Assembly (NCBI RefSeq): GCF_002549795.1 | Contig: NZ_CP021435.1 | Span: 2,852,001 to 2,916,000 of the forward strand | Reading direction: 5' to 3' | DNA from: Halomonas beimenensis | Lineage (GTDB): Bacteria; Pseudomonadota; Gammaproteobacteria; Pseudomonadales; Halomonadaceae | DNA: 64,000 nucleotides | Shown: piece by piece, positions 26,266 through 35,703 of the stretch | Layout of the letters: every line of letters begins with the position of its first letter | How positions within the stretch are numbered: the stretch's first letter is position 1 | Translations under genes and position numbers: made by a program | The notes under the pieces: generated by a model | What the model was told of the DNA's origin: nothing | The model's input: the letters and a program-made list of their open reading frames with translations, nothing else | The model's database searches: none

Positions 26266-27281
26266 GCACCTTGCTGCCCTCTTCTGCCGGCGCCACGGCA
26301 CCTCGTGGCTCGAGACTCGCGCTGCATGGCGCCCTGCTCGCCGTCGCCATCGTCGCCACGGGCGTACTGGCCATGGTCATCGGCAGCGTGCCCCTGTCGC
26401 TTGATGAGCTGATCGAGGTGGCAGCCGGACGCGGCGAGGGCATGGCCGCGATCCTGGTGCTGGAGCTGCGCCTGCCCCGCTTCGTCGCCGGCCTGCTGGT
26501 GGGGGCCAGCCTGGGCCTGGCCGGTCAGTTGATGCAGACGGTGACCCGCAACCCCCTGGCCTCCCCCGGCATCACCGGCGTCGTCGCCGGCGCCTCGATG
26601 GCCGTGGTCATGGCCCAGGTCGGCTGGCGGGTGGATGCCACCTGGCTCCCCGCCATCGGCATGGTCGGGGGCGCAGGCGCCGCCCTGCTGACATTCCTGC
26701 TGGCGGCGCGCAGCGGCTTCTCGCCGCTGATGCTCGCCCTGGCCGGGATGGCGGTCACCGCCCTGGCGTCGGCCCTGGTCACCGCCTTCCTGCTGTTTTC
26801 CGGTGCCCAGGCGCAGCAGCTCTATGGCTGGCTGGCCGGCGGCCTGCAGGGCCGCGGCTGGGCCCATGTCGGCCAGATCCTGCCCTGGGCCCTCGGCGGC
26901 CTGGCGCTGTCGCTCGCCACCGGGCGCTGGCTCAACCTGATGCAGCTGGAAGACAGCATGGCGCGCTCCCTGGGCGGTGCCGTCGGCCTGCTGCGCTTGG
27001 GCTTCGTGACGCTGGCCGTGGCACTGACCGCGGCGTCGGTGGCGGTCGCCGGTCCGGTGGCCTTCATCGGCCTGATTGCCCCTCACCTGGTGCGCCTGCT
27101 GGTCGGCATCGACCAGCGCCAGGCCCTGCCGCTGGTGGCCCTGACCGGCGCCCTGCTGGTCTCCCTGAGCGACCTGCTCGCCCGTAGCCTGGCGGCGCCC
27201 CAGGAACTGCCCCTGGGGCTGTTCACCGCCCTGATCGGCGGTCCGCTCTTCATCGCCCTGATTCGCGCGAGAACGCCATGA
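26262..27281 (+). CDS. pvuC: siderophore ABC permease, FecCD family (PvuC-like)
   Basis: This 339-residue polytopic protein (about nine to ten helices) starts at the ATG overlapping the binding-protein stop. FecCD signatures are RLPRFVAGLLVGASLGLAGQ, TRNPLASPGITGV and the ATPase-contacting AGPVAFIGLIAPHLVRLLVG. It forms a heterodimeric channel with the next gene product, which it overlaps by four bases. Confidence 0.9.
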   Translation: MSTLLPSSAGATAPRGSRLALHGALLAVAIVATGVLAMVIGSVPLSLDELIEVAAGRGEGMAAILVLELRLPRFVAGLLVGASLGLAGQLMQTVTRNPLASPGITGVVAGASMAVVMAQVGWRVDATWLPAIGMVGGAGAALLTFLLAARSGFSPLMLALAGMAVTALASALVTAFLLFSGAQAQQLYGWLAGGLQGRGWAHVGQILPWALGGLALSLATGRWLNLMQLEDSMARSLGGAVGLLRLGFVTLAVALTAASVAVAGPVAFIGLIAPHLVRLLVGIDQRQALPLVALTGALLVSLSDLLARSLAAPQELPLGLFTALIGGPLFIALIRARTP

Positions 27282-28345
27282 CCCTTTCCGCCCGCGCCCC
27301 TTCCATCACCGGCACCTCCGCGAATGACCGAATGCGCCTGCTGGTCGCCGTGCTGCTGACCCTGGTCGCCCTGGGCGCGCTCGCCAACCTGCTGTTCGGT
27401 GCCGTCACCCTGTCGCCTGACCGCGTATGGCTGGCCCTGACCGGCGACGCCGCGGCCCGGGATCCGGTCGCAGAGGACATCATCTGGAACCTGCGTCTGC
27501 CGCGCCTGCTGGTGGGGGCCCAGGTCGGCATCCACTTCGCCATCGCCGGCTCGCTGCTGCAGGCGGTGATGCGCAATCCCCTGGCCGACTCCGGGGTGAT
27601 GGGCATCAATGCCGGCGCGGGCCTGGCGGCGGTAGTGACCTTCGCCGCCGCGGAGCGCCTGGTCGGCGATGGCAATCCCTATCTGCGCGCGGCCCTGAGC
27701 CTCGACTGGCTGCCGCTGATCGCCTGCCTCGGCGGGCTGGTGGCGGCGGCCGTGGTCTACCGGCTGAGCTGGAACGAGGGCTCGACGCCGGTGCGGCTGG
27801 TGCTGTGCGGCATCGCCGTGGCGGGCCTGCTCAGCGCCCTGACCACCGGCATTCTGGCCGGCTGGGCCCAGGCCACCACCGAGACGGTACTGGCCTGGCT
27901 CTCGGGCAGCCTCTACGGCCGCGACTGGGAGCACCTCGGCACCCTGCTGCCGTGGACGGTGGGCAGCCTCCTGCTGCTGCCACCGCTGGTGAGGGGCGGC
28001 AACCTGCTGCAGTTGGGCGACGACGTCGCCGCCACCCGCGGGCTCGGCGTCGAGCGCTCGCGCTTCGCCCTGCTGCTGGTGGCGGTGCTGTTCGCCGCCA
28101 GCGCGGTCGGCATCGCCGGCCCCGTAGGCTTCGTCGGCCTGATCGTCGCCCATGTGGCACGGCTGATGGTCGGCCCCGACCTCGGGCGTCAGCTCATCGT
28201 CAGCCCGCTCTGCGGCGCCCTGCTGGTGCTCGTTTCCGACCTGACCGGCCGCGTCGTGCTGATCCCCGCCGAGCTGCCCATCGGCGTGGTCACCTCCCTG
28301 CTCGGCGTGCCCTTCTTTCTCGCCCTGTTGTCCAGGAGGCCCTGA
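27278..28345 (+). CDS. pvuD: siderophore ABC permease, FecCD family (PvuD-like)
   Basis: This 355-residue second FecCD-type subunit has RLPRLLVGAQVGIHFAIAGS, MRNPLADSGVMGIN and AGPVGFVGLIVAHVARLMVG. A ~25-residue polar N-terminal extension precedes the first helix. It is translationally coupled to its partner and three bases before the ATPase gene. Confidence 0.9.
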   Translation: MTLSARAPSITGTSANDRMRLLVAVLLTLVALGALANLLFGAVTLSPDRVWLALTGDAAARDPVAEDIIWNLRLPRLLVGAQVGIHFAIAGSLLQAVMRNPLADSGVMGINAGAGLAAVVTFAAAERLVGDGNPYLRAALSLDWLPLIACLGGLVAAAVVYRLSWNEGSTPVRLVLCGIAVAGLLSALTTGILAGWAQATTETVLAWLSGSLYGRDWEHLGTLLPWTVGSLLLLPPLVRGGNLLQLGDDVAATRGLGVERSRFALLLVAVLFAASAVGIAGPVGFVGLIVAHVARLMVGPDLGRQLIVSPLCGALLVLVSDLTGRVVLIPAELPIGVVTSLLGVPFFLALLSRRP

Positions 28346-28348
28346 GCG

Positions 28349-29206
28349 ATGCCCCTTCCTTCCACCCCCGGGGAGGCCCCTGGCGCCCCGGCCGCGCCGC
28401 GCCTTGCGACCCGCGACCTGCGCCTGGGCTATGCCGACAAGGTCATCGTGTCGGACATGACCCTCGACTTCGAGCCGGCCCGCATCCACTGCCTGATCGG
28501 CCCCAACGGTTGCGGCAAGAGTACCCTGCTGCGCGCCCTGTCCGGCCTGATGACGCCCTGGCGCGGCGAGGCCCTGCTCGATGGCCGCCCGGTGACGTCC
28601 TGGCCCCGCCGCCAGCTGGCCCGACGCCTGGCCATGCTGCCCCAGCACCCCCAGGCCCCCGAAGGGCTCAGCGTCGAGCAGCTGGTACGCTATGGCCGCT
28701 TTCCCCACCAGCGGCTCTTCGCCTCACTCGGCGAGCAGGATCATGCCCGGGTGCGCTGGGCGATTCGGGTCACGGGCCTCGCCGGCTACGAGGGCCGCCC
28801 GTTGTCGGCGCTGTCCGGTGGCGAGCGCCAGCGGGCCTGGGTCGCCCTATGCCTGGCCCAGCAGGCCGACCTGCTGATCCTGGACGAACCCACCACCTAC
28901 CTGGACCTGGGCCATCAGTTGGAGATCCTGGAGTTGCTCCAGGCACTCAATCGCGAGCAGGGGCTCACGGTGATCATGTCGCTGCACGACCTCAACCAGG
29001 CGGCCCAAGTGGGCCACCGGCTGGTCGCCATGCGCGCGGGCCAGCTGGTCCAGGCAGGGTCTCCCACCGAGGTGCTGACGGAACGGCTGCTGATGGATGT
29101 CTTCCGTATCCGCGCCCGCATCATCGATGACGCCCCGGTGCCCCATGGCGATGCTGCAGCACCCTATTTCGTGCCGATGTCCTCGCTCAACCCGCCGGCG
29201 CTTTGA
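28349..29206 (+). CDS. pvuE: siderophore ABC ATPase (PvuE/FecE-like)
   Basis: This 285-residue ATPase powers the permease pair. Walker A is GPNGCGKST, the Q-loop lies in MLPQHPQAPEG, the signature is LSGGERQRAW, Walker B is LLILDEPTTYLD and the switch His is in SLHDLNQA. The ~20-residue Ala/Pro-rich N-terminus is an addition to the usual ~255-residue form. End of the importer operon; a Fur box and the TonB receptor gene follow. Confidence 0.92.
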   Translation: MPLPSTPGEAPGAPAAPRLATRDLRLGYADKVIVSDMTLDFEPARIHCLIGPNGCGKSTLLRALSGLMTPWRGEALLDGRPVTSWPRRQLARRLAMLPQHPQAPEGLSVEQLVRYGRFPHQRLFASLGEQDHARVRWAIRVTGLAGYEGRPLSALSGGERQRAWVALCLAQQADLLILDEPTTYLDLGHQLEILELLQALNREQGLTVIMSLHDLNQAAQVGHRLVAMRAGQLVQAGSPTEVLTERLLMDVFRIRARIIDDAPVPHGDAAAPYFVPMSSLNPPAL

Positions 29207-29242
29207 TCCCGCCCCTAGGCAGAGAGCATAAACTCATATAAC

Positions 29243-29262
29243 ATTGATAATCGTTTTCATTA
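29243..29262. promoter_or_regulatory. Fur box upstream of the pvuA-like receptor
   Basis: ATTGATAATCGTTTTCATTA is a clear Fur-type sequence about 30 bases before the receptor start. It rules out the TTG at 29244, which lies inside it, as a realistic start codon. Confidence 0.8.
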
Positions 29263-29291
29263 AGATTAACAACCGAACGAGTACTCTCGCT

Positions 29292-31385
29292 ATGCTTCGC
29301 TCCTGCTGCACCCCCAGAACGCCCCTCGCCGCCGCTATTGGCCTGGCATCCGCCATGCTCGCCTCCGCCGCCCAGGCCCAGACATCCACCCAGGCGCAAG
29401 ACGTCACCGAACTCGATACCCTGGTGGTCCAGGGCGACTGGCTCGGCAACCCCACGGAGGAGGAGGTGAAAACCTACCCCGGCTCGCGCACGGTGATCGA
29501 GCCCGAGCAGCTACACGACAGCGGCGCCCTGAACATCGAGGACGCGATGCGCTCGGTGCCCGGCGTCCAGATTCTCGACGAGACCGGCACCGGCGTGCTG
29601 CCCAACATCGGCCTGCGTGGCCTCAATCCGCTGCGCAGTGAACGCCTGAAGATGATGGTGGACGGCTACCCGATCGCCATCGGCCCGTACAGCAACGTCA
29701 GCGCCTCGCTGTTCCCTGTGACTCTGCAGAGCATCGACACCATCGATGTGGTGCGCGGCGGCGCGGCGGTGCATTACGGCCCCAACAACGTCGGCGGCGT
29801 GGTCAACTTCCTGACCAAGCCGATTCCCGGGGACGTCGAGCAGACCCTGTCGGAGCGGGTGACCATCGCCGAGGACAGCGGCCATGTCTTCCACGACACC
29901 TACTACCGCATCGGCGGCTTCGTCACCGACGACCTGGCGCTGCAGTTCCAGGCCAACGTCCAGGGCGGGGAAGGCTTCCGCGAGCACTCCGAGACCGACG
30001 TGCAGAACTTCCTGGTCGACGCCGAGTACTTCATCGACGATCGCAATACGCTGGACGCCAGCGTGCAGTATTACGACGTGGACGCCGAGCTGCCCGGGGC
30101 GCTCAGCCCAGAGGCCTACGAGCGCGACCGCACCGACTCCCAGCGTCCGCATGACGCCTATGAGGCGGACATGCTGCGCGGGACCCTGGCCTGGACCTTC
30201 ACCCCCAGCAGTGATGTCGAATTCACCTGGCGCAACTTCGCCCACCGGGCGGATCGCACCTTCTTCTTCGGCCAGGACCTGACCAGCGGCGGGCACTGGG
30301 CCGATCCCGAGGCGACATCCAGCCACGTGGCCGACTCGCCGCGGGTGTTCCATGTCTGGGGCACCGAGCCGCGCCTGACGGTACGCGAGGGCATCCATAC
30401 CGTCACCCTCGGCGCGCGCTACGTGAGCGAGGAGGTCGACTTCGACGTCAATCGCCAGCAACTCGACGATGGCAGCCACTCCACCGTGCGCCGTTGGGAT
30501 CTCGAGACCGACGCCGTGGCGCTCTATGCCAGCGATACCCTGAGCCTGATGGACGGCCGGCTGGAGCTCACCCCGGGACTGCGCTACGAAGACGTGCGCA
30601 TGGACTTTTCCGACGAGCTGAACGACACCGCCTCGACCAACGACACCGACGAGCTCCTGCCGGGACTGACGGTGGGCTTCGCCGCCACCGATGAGGTCTT
30701 CCTGTTCGCCAACGCCCAGAGGTCGCTGGTGCCGGTACAGATCGCCCAGGCCACCCGCGACGGCGACGTGGCCAACGAGACCGCCTGGAACTATGAGCTG
30801 GGTGCACGTGTGGATGTCACGCCGACGCTCACCACCACGGCGACGGTGTTCCGCATCGACTACGAGGACCAGATCCAGTTCGACAAGCCCAGTGATCGCT
30901 TCGTCAACCTGGGCGAGACTCGTCACGAAGGCATCGAGCTCGCAACCGACTGGCAGGCTAGCGAGCGCCTGGCGCTGGGCCTCGGCTACACCTACCTGTC
31001 GACCGAGCAGCGTAGCGGCGACAACGCCGGCAACGACCTGCCCAACGCGCCGGAGCACCATGTCAGTGCCAGCGCCGATTACGAGCTGAATCAATGGCAG
31101 GCGAACCTGAGCGCCAACTACTACAGCGACAGCTTCAGCGATGCCGCCAACACCGAGCAGGAGACCGCCAACGGCAGCGCCGGCAAGCTGCCCGCCTATA
31201 CCCGGGTCAACGCTCGCATCGGCCGCGATTTCCGCCTCGATGCCGCTACCACCCTGAACCTGGGACTCTCGGCCACCAACCTGCTCGACGACGACGCCTA
31301 CTTCCGCGGCGCCGACGTCAGCCCGGTGGGCCGCGTTCCGATGCCGGGGCGGGCGTATATGCTGGAAGGCAGGATCGCCTTCTGA
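29292..31385 (+). CDS. pvuA: TonB-dependent siderophore receptor (FecA/PvuA-like)
   Basis: This 697-residue outer-membrane receptor starts at the ATG at 29292 (signal peptide to about AQAQ, residue ~33). A TonB box-like ELDTLVVQG is followed by the plug (YPGSRTVIEPEQL, MRSVPGVQILDE, IGLRGLNPLRSER, VVRGGAAVHYGPNNVGGVVN) and a 22-strand barrel ending in Phe. The plug resembles ferric-citrate and carboxylate-siderophore receptors. With its own Fur box and adjacency to importer and biosynthesis genes it is the best candidate for the vibrioferrin-type receptor. Confidence 0.85.
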   Translation: MLRSCCTPRTPLAAAIGLASAMLASAAQAQTSTQAQDVTELDTLVVQGDWLGNPTEEEVKTYPGSRTVIEPEQLHDSGALNIEDAMRSVPGVQILDETGTGVLPNIGLRGLNPLRSERLKMMVDGYPIAIGPYSNVSASLFPVTLQSIDTIDVVRGGAAVHYGPNNVGGVVNFLTKPIPGDVEQTLSERVTIAEDSGHVFHDTYYRIGGFVTDDLALQFQANVQGGEGFREHSETDVQNFLVDAEYFIDDRNTLDASVQYYDVDAELPGALSPEAYERDRTDSQRPHDAYEADMLRGTLAWTFTPSSDVEFTWRNFAHRADRTFFFGQDLTSGGHWADPEATSSHVADSPRVFHVWGTEPRLTVREGIHTVTLGARYVSEEVDFDVNRQQLDDGSHSTVRRWDLETDAVALYASDTLSLMDGRLELTPGLRYEDVRMDFSDELNDTASTNDTDELLPGLTVGFAATDEVFLFANAQRSLVPVQIAQATRDGDVANETAWNYELGARVDVTPTLTTTATVFRIDYEDQIQFDKPSDRFVNLGETRHEGIELATDWQASERLALGLGYTYLSTEQRSGDNAGNDLPNAPEHHVSASADYELNQWQANLSANYYSDSFSDAANTEQETANGSAGKLPAYTRVNARIGRDFRLDAATTLNLGLSATNLLDDDAYFRGADVSPVGRVPMPGRAYMLEGRIAF

Positions 31386-31425
31386 CCTGCCGTGGCATCC
31401 TGATTGCGTGATCCCATCCCACCAG

Positions 31426-31449
31426 CGGCGGCCTTCGGGCCGCCGTTGT
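31426..31449 (+). terminator. terminator after the pvuA-like gene
   Basis: CGGCGGCC (31426-31433), tetraloop TTCG, GGCCGCCG (31438-31445), then TTGT. Compact stem with a stable tetraloop. Confidence 0.75.
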
Positions 31450-31492
31450 CATGCTACCCATCATCCCGCGATGACGTTCCGGTGGAGGCCCC

Positions 31493-32242
31493 ATGACTCA
31501 AGCGCTGTCGACCCTGTATATCGGGCCCTTGGAAGGCCTGGCGCCCCCCAGGGTCTCGGCGACCCCAGATCCCGATGCCCGATCCGCCCGGGAGCTCCTC
31601 GACCCGGCCTACCTGGACGCGCTGTTCGCCCGCTTCGGCGCCCGGTACGGTCACGGCGACCGCCGGGCGGTGGCCTCGCTGTGGTCCAAGTGGCACTTCA
31701 GTGCCCTGGCGGCCCACGGCCTGGCCGCCAACCTGCTGCTCGAGCGCGACCTGCCGCTGGGGCTGGACGAGTTGCATCTCGAGCAATCCGATGAGGGCCG
31801 CACCACCCGCCTGGACCTGCGCCATGCCGGCCGGCCCCTGGCCGAGCTCGCTCCCCTGTCGCGCTTCGCCACGTTGCTCGACGGCCACCTGACGCCGTTG
31901 ATCGAGGCCCTGGCCGCGGCCACCGGGGCCTCGCCCAAGGTGTTCTGGAGCAACGCCGGCAACTACTTCGAGTACTTCACCGGTGCCCTGGCCGATCATC
32001 CCATGGCCTCGCCGGACCTGGCCGAACCCGCCCGGGCGCTGATGGAGAGTCGCAGCCTGCCCGACGGCCGCCGCAACCCGCTCTACCGGCCGGTGCGCTA
32101 CGTCACGCCCGCCGCACCGGACCAGCCCGCCCGGGTGCGCCGGCTGTGCTGCATCCGCTACCTGATCGACGAGCTCGGCTACTGCGCCAACTGCCCGCTG
32201 GAGTGCCGTCCCGCCCGCCAAGCGGCGAAGGCGGCCGGATGA
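31493..32242 (+). CDS. fhuF: FhuF-type ferric-siderophore reductase
   Basis: This 249-residue cytoplasmic protein ends in the FhuF [2Fe-2S] motif CC-x10-C-x2-C (RLCCIRYLIDELGYCANCPL). The upstream part has the family's WHFSALAAHGLAANLLL region and a SNAGNYFEYF stretch. It would release iron from imported siderophores by reduction to Fe(II). It overlaps the AraC-type regulator gene by four bases and follows the receptor terminator, so the pair probably has its own promoter. Confidence 0.88.
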   Translation: MTQALSTLYIGPLEGLAPPRVSATPDPDARSARELLDPAYLDALFARFGARYGHGDRRAVASLWSKWHFSALAAHGLAANLLLERDLPLGLDELHLEQSDEGRTTRLDLRHAGRPLAELAPLSRFATLLDGHLTPLIEALAAATGASPKVFWSNAGNYFEYFTGALADHPMASPDLAEPARALMESRSLPDGRRNPLYRPVRYVTPAAPDQPARVRRLCCIRYLIDELGYCANCPLECRPARQAAKAAG

Positions 32243-33183
32243 GTCGGCCCGCCGCCGGCGTCCGCCTGCACACGCCCCGGGACCTGCAGGCCTATGGCCG
32301 GCGCTACGGCCTTGACTACCGGGTCCCGGACCTCTCGCCCCGGGCCGAGGCGCCGGTGGTCCGCGGCCTGGTGCGTGAGTTCTCGCCGCGACGGGGCATG
32401 CAGCTGGTCGCCTCCGATGTGGAGGTGCTGCATCGCTACGACTCCCGCTCCCGGACGCGTTCGCCGCTGTCGATCATCGTCCTGCTGGAGGGCCGGGCCG
32501 AGGTCGCCCTGGGCGACCAGGAGCCGCGGCCGCTGGGCGCCGGCATGGCGCTGAGCGTGCGACTCGAGGCCGACCGCGGCCTGGCGGCCTCCCAGCCCGC
32601 CGGCCAGCGCCTCCGCGCCCTGACCCTGAGCCTCGACGAGGCTTGCCTGGACCGGCTGGGCCTGACGGCGTCGTGCCCGGGCGCCTCCCGGGTGCAGGCC
32701 TGGCGGTTACCCGAGCACCTGCGCCAGGGCCTGGAGCAGGCACTCGCCACGCCGCTGCCGGACGAGGCCCGGCGCCTGGTGCTCGAGGGGCTGAGCCTGC
32801 AGCTGCTGGCCCACGGCGGCCGCTTCGACGAGCCGGCGCAGGCCCCCGCGCCGCGCCTGCCGCCCCAGGAGCGCCAGCGACTGGAACGGGTCTGCCGGGC
32901 CCTGCACGACGATCCCGCCGCCGATCACCGCCTGGCCGACCTGGCCGAGCTGGCCGCCATGAGCCCCGCCAGCCTGAGGCGCAAGTTCCAGGCCGCCTAT
33001 GGCCGCTCGGTGTTCGACTACCTGCGCGACTGTCGGCTGCGCCTGGCCCACGACTACCTTCGCCAGGGCTACAGCGTGCAGCAGGCCGCCCACTTCTGCG
33101 GCTACCGCCATGCCAGCAACTTCGCCACCGCCTTCCGCCGTCGCTTCGGCCATTCGCCGAGTTCCCTCCCGCCGACGCGCTGA
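32239..33183 (+). CDS. AraC-family regulator (PchR-like)
   Basis: In this 314-residue protein the C-terminal ~100 residues form the double helix-turn-helix (LADLAELAAMSPASLRRKFQ; YSVQQAAHFCGYRHASNF). The N-terminal part includes GLVREFSPRRGMQLVASDVE and SPLSIIVLLEGRAEVALG, as in PchR-type siderophore-sensing regulators. Coupled to the fhuF-like gene and upstream of a receptor gene, it probably activates siderophore uptake when a ferric siderophore enters the cytoplasm. Target genes cannot be read directly. Confidence 0.85.
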   Translation: MSRPAAGVRLHTPRDLQAYGRRYGLDYRVPDLSPRAEAPVVRGLVREFSPRRGMQLVASDVEVLHRYDSRSRTRSPLSIIVLLEGRAEVALGDQEPRPLGAGMALSVRLEADRGLAASQPAGQRLRALTLSLDEACLDRLGLTASCPGASRVQAWRLPEHLRQGLEQALATPLPDEARRLVLEGLSLQLLAHGGRFDEPAQAPAPRLPPQERQRLERVCRALHDDPAADHRLADLAELAAMSPASLRRKFQAAYGRSVFDYLRDCRLRLAHDYLRQGYSVQQAAHFCGYRHASNFATAFRRRFGHSPSSLPPTR

Positions 33184-33238
33184 GCATTCCGCATAGCCGT
33201 GTGAGCGTCTGGCATACCTCGCCGGGCAGCCAAAAAGG

Positions 33239-33254
33239 AATAATTCTCATTGCC
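33239..33254. promoter_or_regulatory. Fur box upstream of the second TonB receptor
   Basis: AATAATTCTCATTGCC matches the common half of Fur sites (AATTCTCATT) and lies about 34 bases before the receptor ATG. Confidence 0.65.
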
Positions 33255-33287
33255 TAACGTCACACGCTATCAGAAAGGAATCCCCGC

Positions 33288-35369
33288 ATGCCGACTCCCC
33301 GTCCGCTGGCGCTGGCGGTCTCGCTCGCCGCCGCCGGCATGGCCCTGGCGGCCCACGCCGAAGACGCCGAGCAACTCTCCACCCTGACCGTCACCGCCGA
33401 GGCGGCCACCAAGACCGAGACGCCCTTCAACGAGACGCCGCAGTCGGTGTCGATCGTCGAAAGCGAGGAGTGGGAAGCCCGCGGCGCCGAGACCGTGCAG
33501 CGCGCCGCCGACTACACGCCGGGCGTCTACACCAACCAGGTCGGCGCCTCCAACCGCTACGACTACCTGATACTGCGCGGCTTCACCGACGGCAGCGTCA
33601 ACAACACCTTCCTCGACGGCCTCAAGGTGATGAGCGACGGCGGCTCCTTCAGCTCGCTGGTCATCGATCCCTGGTTCCTGGAGCGCATCGAGGTGGTCAA
33701 GGGGCCGGCCTCCGTGCTCTACGGTCGCGCCTCCCCGGGCGGCCTGGTGGCCCAGACCAGCAAGCGCCCCGAGTTCGAGCGCGGCGGCGAGCTGCGCCTG
33801 GGCGCCGGCAACAACGCCCAGCGCAGCGCCGCCTTCGACCTCACCGGCCCGCTGGACGACGAGCGCCGCCTCGCCTTCCGCCTCACCGGCCTGGTCCGGG
33901 CCGCCGACACCCAGTTCGGGCCGGTGGAGGAGGAACGCTACGCCTTCGCCCCCCAGCTGACCTGGGACATGACCGACGCCACCAGCCTCACCCTGCACGC
34001 CTACCTGCACAAGGATCCGGAGGGCGGCTCACACTCGGGCCTGCCCTTCGAGGGCACGGTGGAAGATCGCAACGGCCGTCGCATCGCCAACACCTTCTTC
34101 GAGGGCGAGGAGGACTTCGAGAAGTTCGAGCGCGAACAGACCATGGTGGGCTACGAGCTCGAGCACCGCTTCAATGACGCCCTGACCGGCCGGCAGAGGC
34201 TGCGCTACACCGAATCCGACGTCGAGCTGCAGCAGGTCTATGCCTTCGGCTGGGCCAGCGCCACCGAGCTCAATCGCTACTTCTCCAGCGGCGACGAGTC
34301 CCTCGAGGCCCTGGCGGTAGACAACCAGCTCGAGGCGCGGCTCACCACCGGCGCCGTCGAGCATACCCTGCTGACCGGTGTCGACTACCAGCAGCTGGAC
34401 AACGACGTCGTCTGGGGCTCGGGCGCCTTCCCCGCCATCGATGCCTTCGACCCCGAATACGGCGCCGAGCCTACCGCCATGTACCCGGATATCCGCCGCA
34501 AGCGGGAGCTCGAACAGACCGGCCTCTACCTCCAGGACCAGTTGGCCGTGGGGAACTGGCGGCTGAACCTGGGCGGGCGCCATGACTGGGTCGACATCAC
34601 CAACACCGACCGCGACAGCGGGGCCGAGAGCACACTGGACGACACCCAGTTCAGCGGTCGGGCCGGGGTGCTCTACCTCTTCGGCAACGGCCTGGCGCCC
34701 TACGCCAGCTATACCACCTCCTTCAGCCCCAACTCCGCCACCGACCAGAACGGCGACCTGATCGAGCCGTCCCAGGGCGAGCAGGTGGAGACGGGCCTGA
34801 AGTTCCAGCCGGCCGGCACCCAGGACCGCTACAGCCTGGCGCTCTTCCACATCACCCAGGAGAACCTGGCCACCAAGCGCGCCAGCGAGAGCTTCCATCG
34901 GGCCACCGGCGAGATCGAGTCCCGGGGCGTGGAACTGGAGGCCCATACCCGATTGACCGAGAACCTGCGCCTGCAGGCCGGCTACAGCTACACCGACGTG
35001 ACCCTCGAGAAGACCGACGACGCCAACGAGGGCAACACCGACAACTGGGTGCCGCGTCACCAGGCGTCGGTGTGGGGGCAGTACGCCTTCCAGCAGGGCG
35101 GGCTCGCCGGCCTGGATGCGGGCCTCGGGGTGCGCTACTACGCCGACATCTACGCCGACGAGGCCAATACCGAGAAGGTGCCCGACTACACCGTGGTCGA
35201 CGCCACCCTGGGCTACGACCTGGCCGAGCTGGGTCTCGAAGGCGTCTCCGCGCGGCTCAACGTCACCAACCTGCTCGACGAGGAATACGTCTCCGGCTGC
35301 AGCAGCATCAACTTCTGCTACTTCGGCGCCGAGCGCAGCGTCAAGGCGACGGTCAGCTACGACTTCTGA
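33288..35369 (+). CDS. TonB-dependent ferrichrome-type siderophore receptor
   Basis: This 693-residue outer-membrane receptor has a signal peptide (~1-24, AAHA-ED), TonB box STLTVTAEA, plug motifs ETPQSVSIVES, RAADYTPGVYTNQ, DYLILRGFTDGSVNNTFLDG and VVKGPASVLYGRASPGGLV, then a barrel ending in YDF. The plug is of the FhuA/hydroxamate-receptor kind, so a xenosiderophore is likely. Upstream Fur box, downstream strong terminator; single-gene unit next to an AraC-type regulator. Confidence 0.9.
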   Translation: MPTPRPLALAVSLAAAGMALAAHAEDAEQLSTLTVTAEAATKTETPFNETPQSVSIVESEEWEARGAETVQRAADYTPGVYTNQVGASNRYDYLILRGFTDGSVNNTFLDGLKVMSDGGSFSSLVIDPWFLERIEVVKGPASVLYGRASPGGLVAQTSKRPEFERGGELRLGAGNNAQRSAAFDLTGPLDDERRLAFRLTGLVRAADTQFGPVEEERYAFAPQLTWDMTDATSLTLHAYLHKDPEGGSHSGLPFEGTVEDRNGRRIANTFFEGEEDFEKFEREQTMVGYELEHRFNDALTGRQRLRYTESDVELQQVYAFGWASATELNRYFSSGDESLEALAVDNQLEARLTTGAVEHTLLTGVDYQQLDNDVVWGSGAFPAIDAFDPEYGAEPTAMYPDIRRKRELEQTGLYLQDQLAVGNWRLNLGGRHDWVDITNTDRDSGAESTLDDTQFSGRAGVLYLFGNGLAPYASYTTSFSPNSATDQNGDLIEPSQGEQVETGLKFQPAGTQDRYSLALFHITQENLATKRASESFHRATGEIESRGVELEAHTRLTENLRLQAGYSYTDVTLEKTDDANEGNTDNWVPRHQASVWGQYAFQQGGLAGLDAGLGVRYYADIYADEANTEKVPDYTVVDATLGYDLAELGLEGVSARLNVTNLLDEEYVSGCSSINFCYFGAERSVKATVSYDF

Positions 35370-35396
35370 CCCGCGCCCCTGTCCTTTCGACGATGA

Positions 35397-35425
35397 CCGG
35401 CGGCCCTCGGGCCGCCGGTTTTTTT
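35397..35425 (+). terminator. strong terminator after the ferrichrome-type receptor
   Basis: CCGGCGGCCC (35397-35406), loop TC, GGGCCGCCGG (35409-35418) and seven Ts: the clearest intrinsic terminator in the window. Confidence 0.92.
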
Positions 35426-35467
35426 GTCATACAACCTCGCGCCATCATCAGTTGCCAACATCACCCC

Positions 35468-35577
35468 ATCGCGCAGCAAGCTGCGCTCCCACTTCCGAAC
35501 TCGCCTCGGTTCTCGAGATCCCTGGTGGGAGCGCTCTTTAGAGCGCGAGGTCATTGCGCAGCAAGCAGTGCTCCCAC
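35468..35577. repeat. REP-like repeats (GCGCAGCAAGCTGCGCTCCCA type)
   Basis: Copies at 35468-35492 and 35552-35577 in the gap between receptor and mscS genes, with a third at 48020-48044. Each contains GCGCAGCAAGC(T/A)G(C/T)GCTCCCAC, able to fold on itself, with a GCGCTCTTTAGAGCGC palindrome between the first two. Typical short intergenic extragenic palindromes. Confidence 0.7.
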
Positions 35578-35703
35578 GACACCCCACTTCCCGCGAATCT
35601 GCGAAGAGCCATTCTTTAGACAGCTTCGATCGCCATCTGGCGAGACGTCGCAGCCGCCGGCCCCGACTGCAGGCCTGGGTCAGCTCAGCCTGGCGGTCTC
35701 ACC

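Noticed and set aside
29244..29291. TTG start adding 16 residues to the pvuA-like receptor
   Set aside because: The codons lie inside the Fur box, and the extension would spoil the signal peptide.
35468..35577. CRISPR array
   Set aside because: The repeats are few, unevenly spaced, palindromic and also found singly elsewhere; they are REP-like elements.
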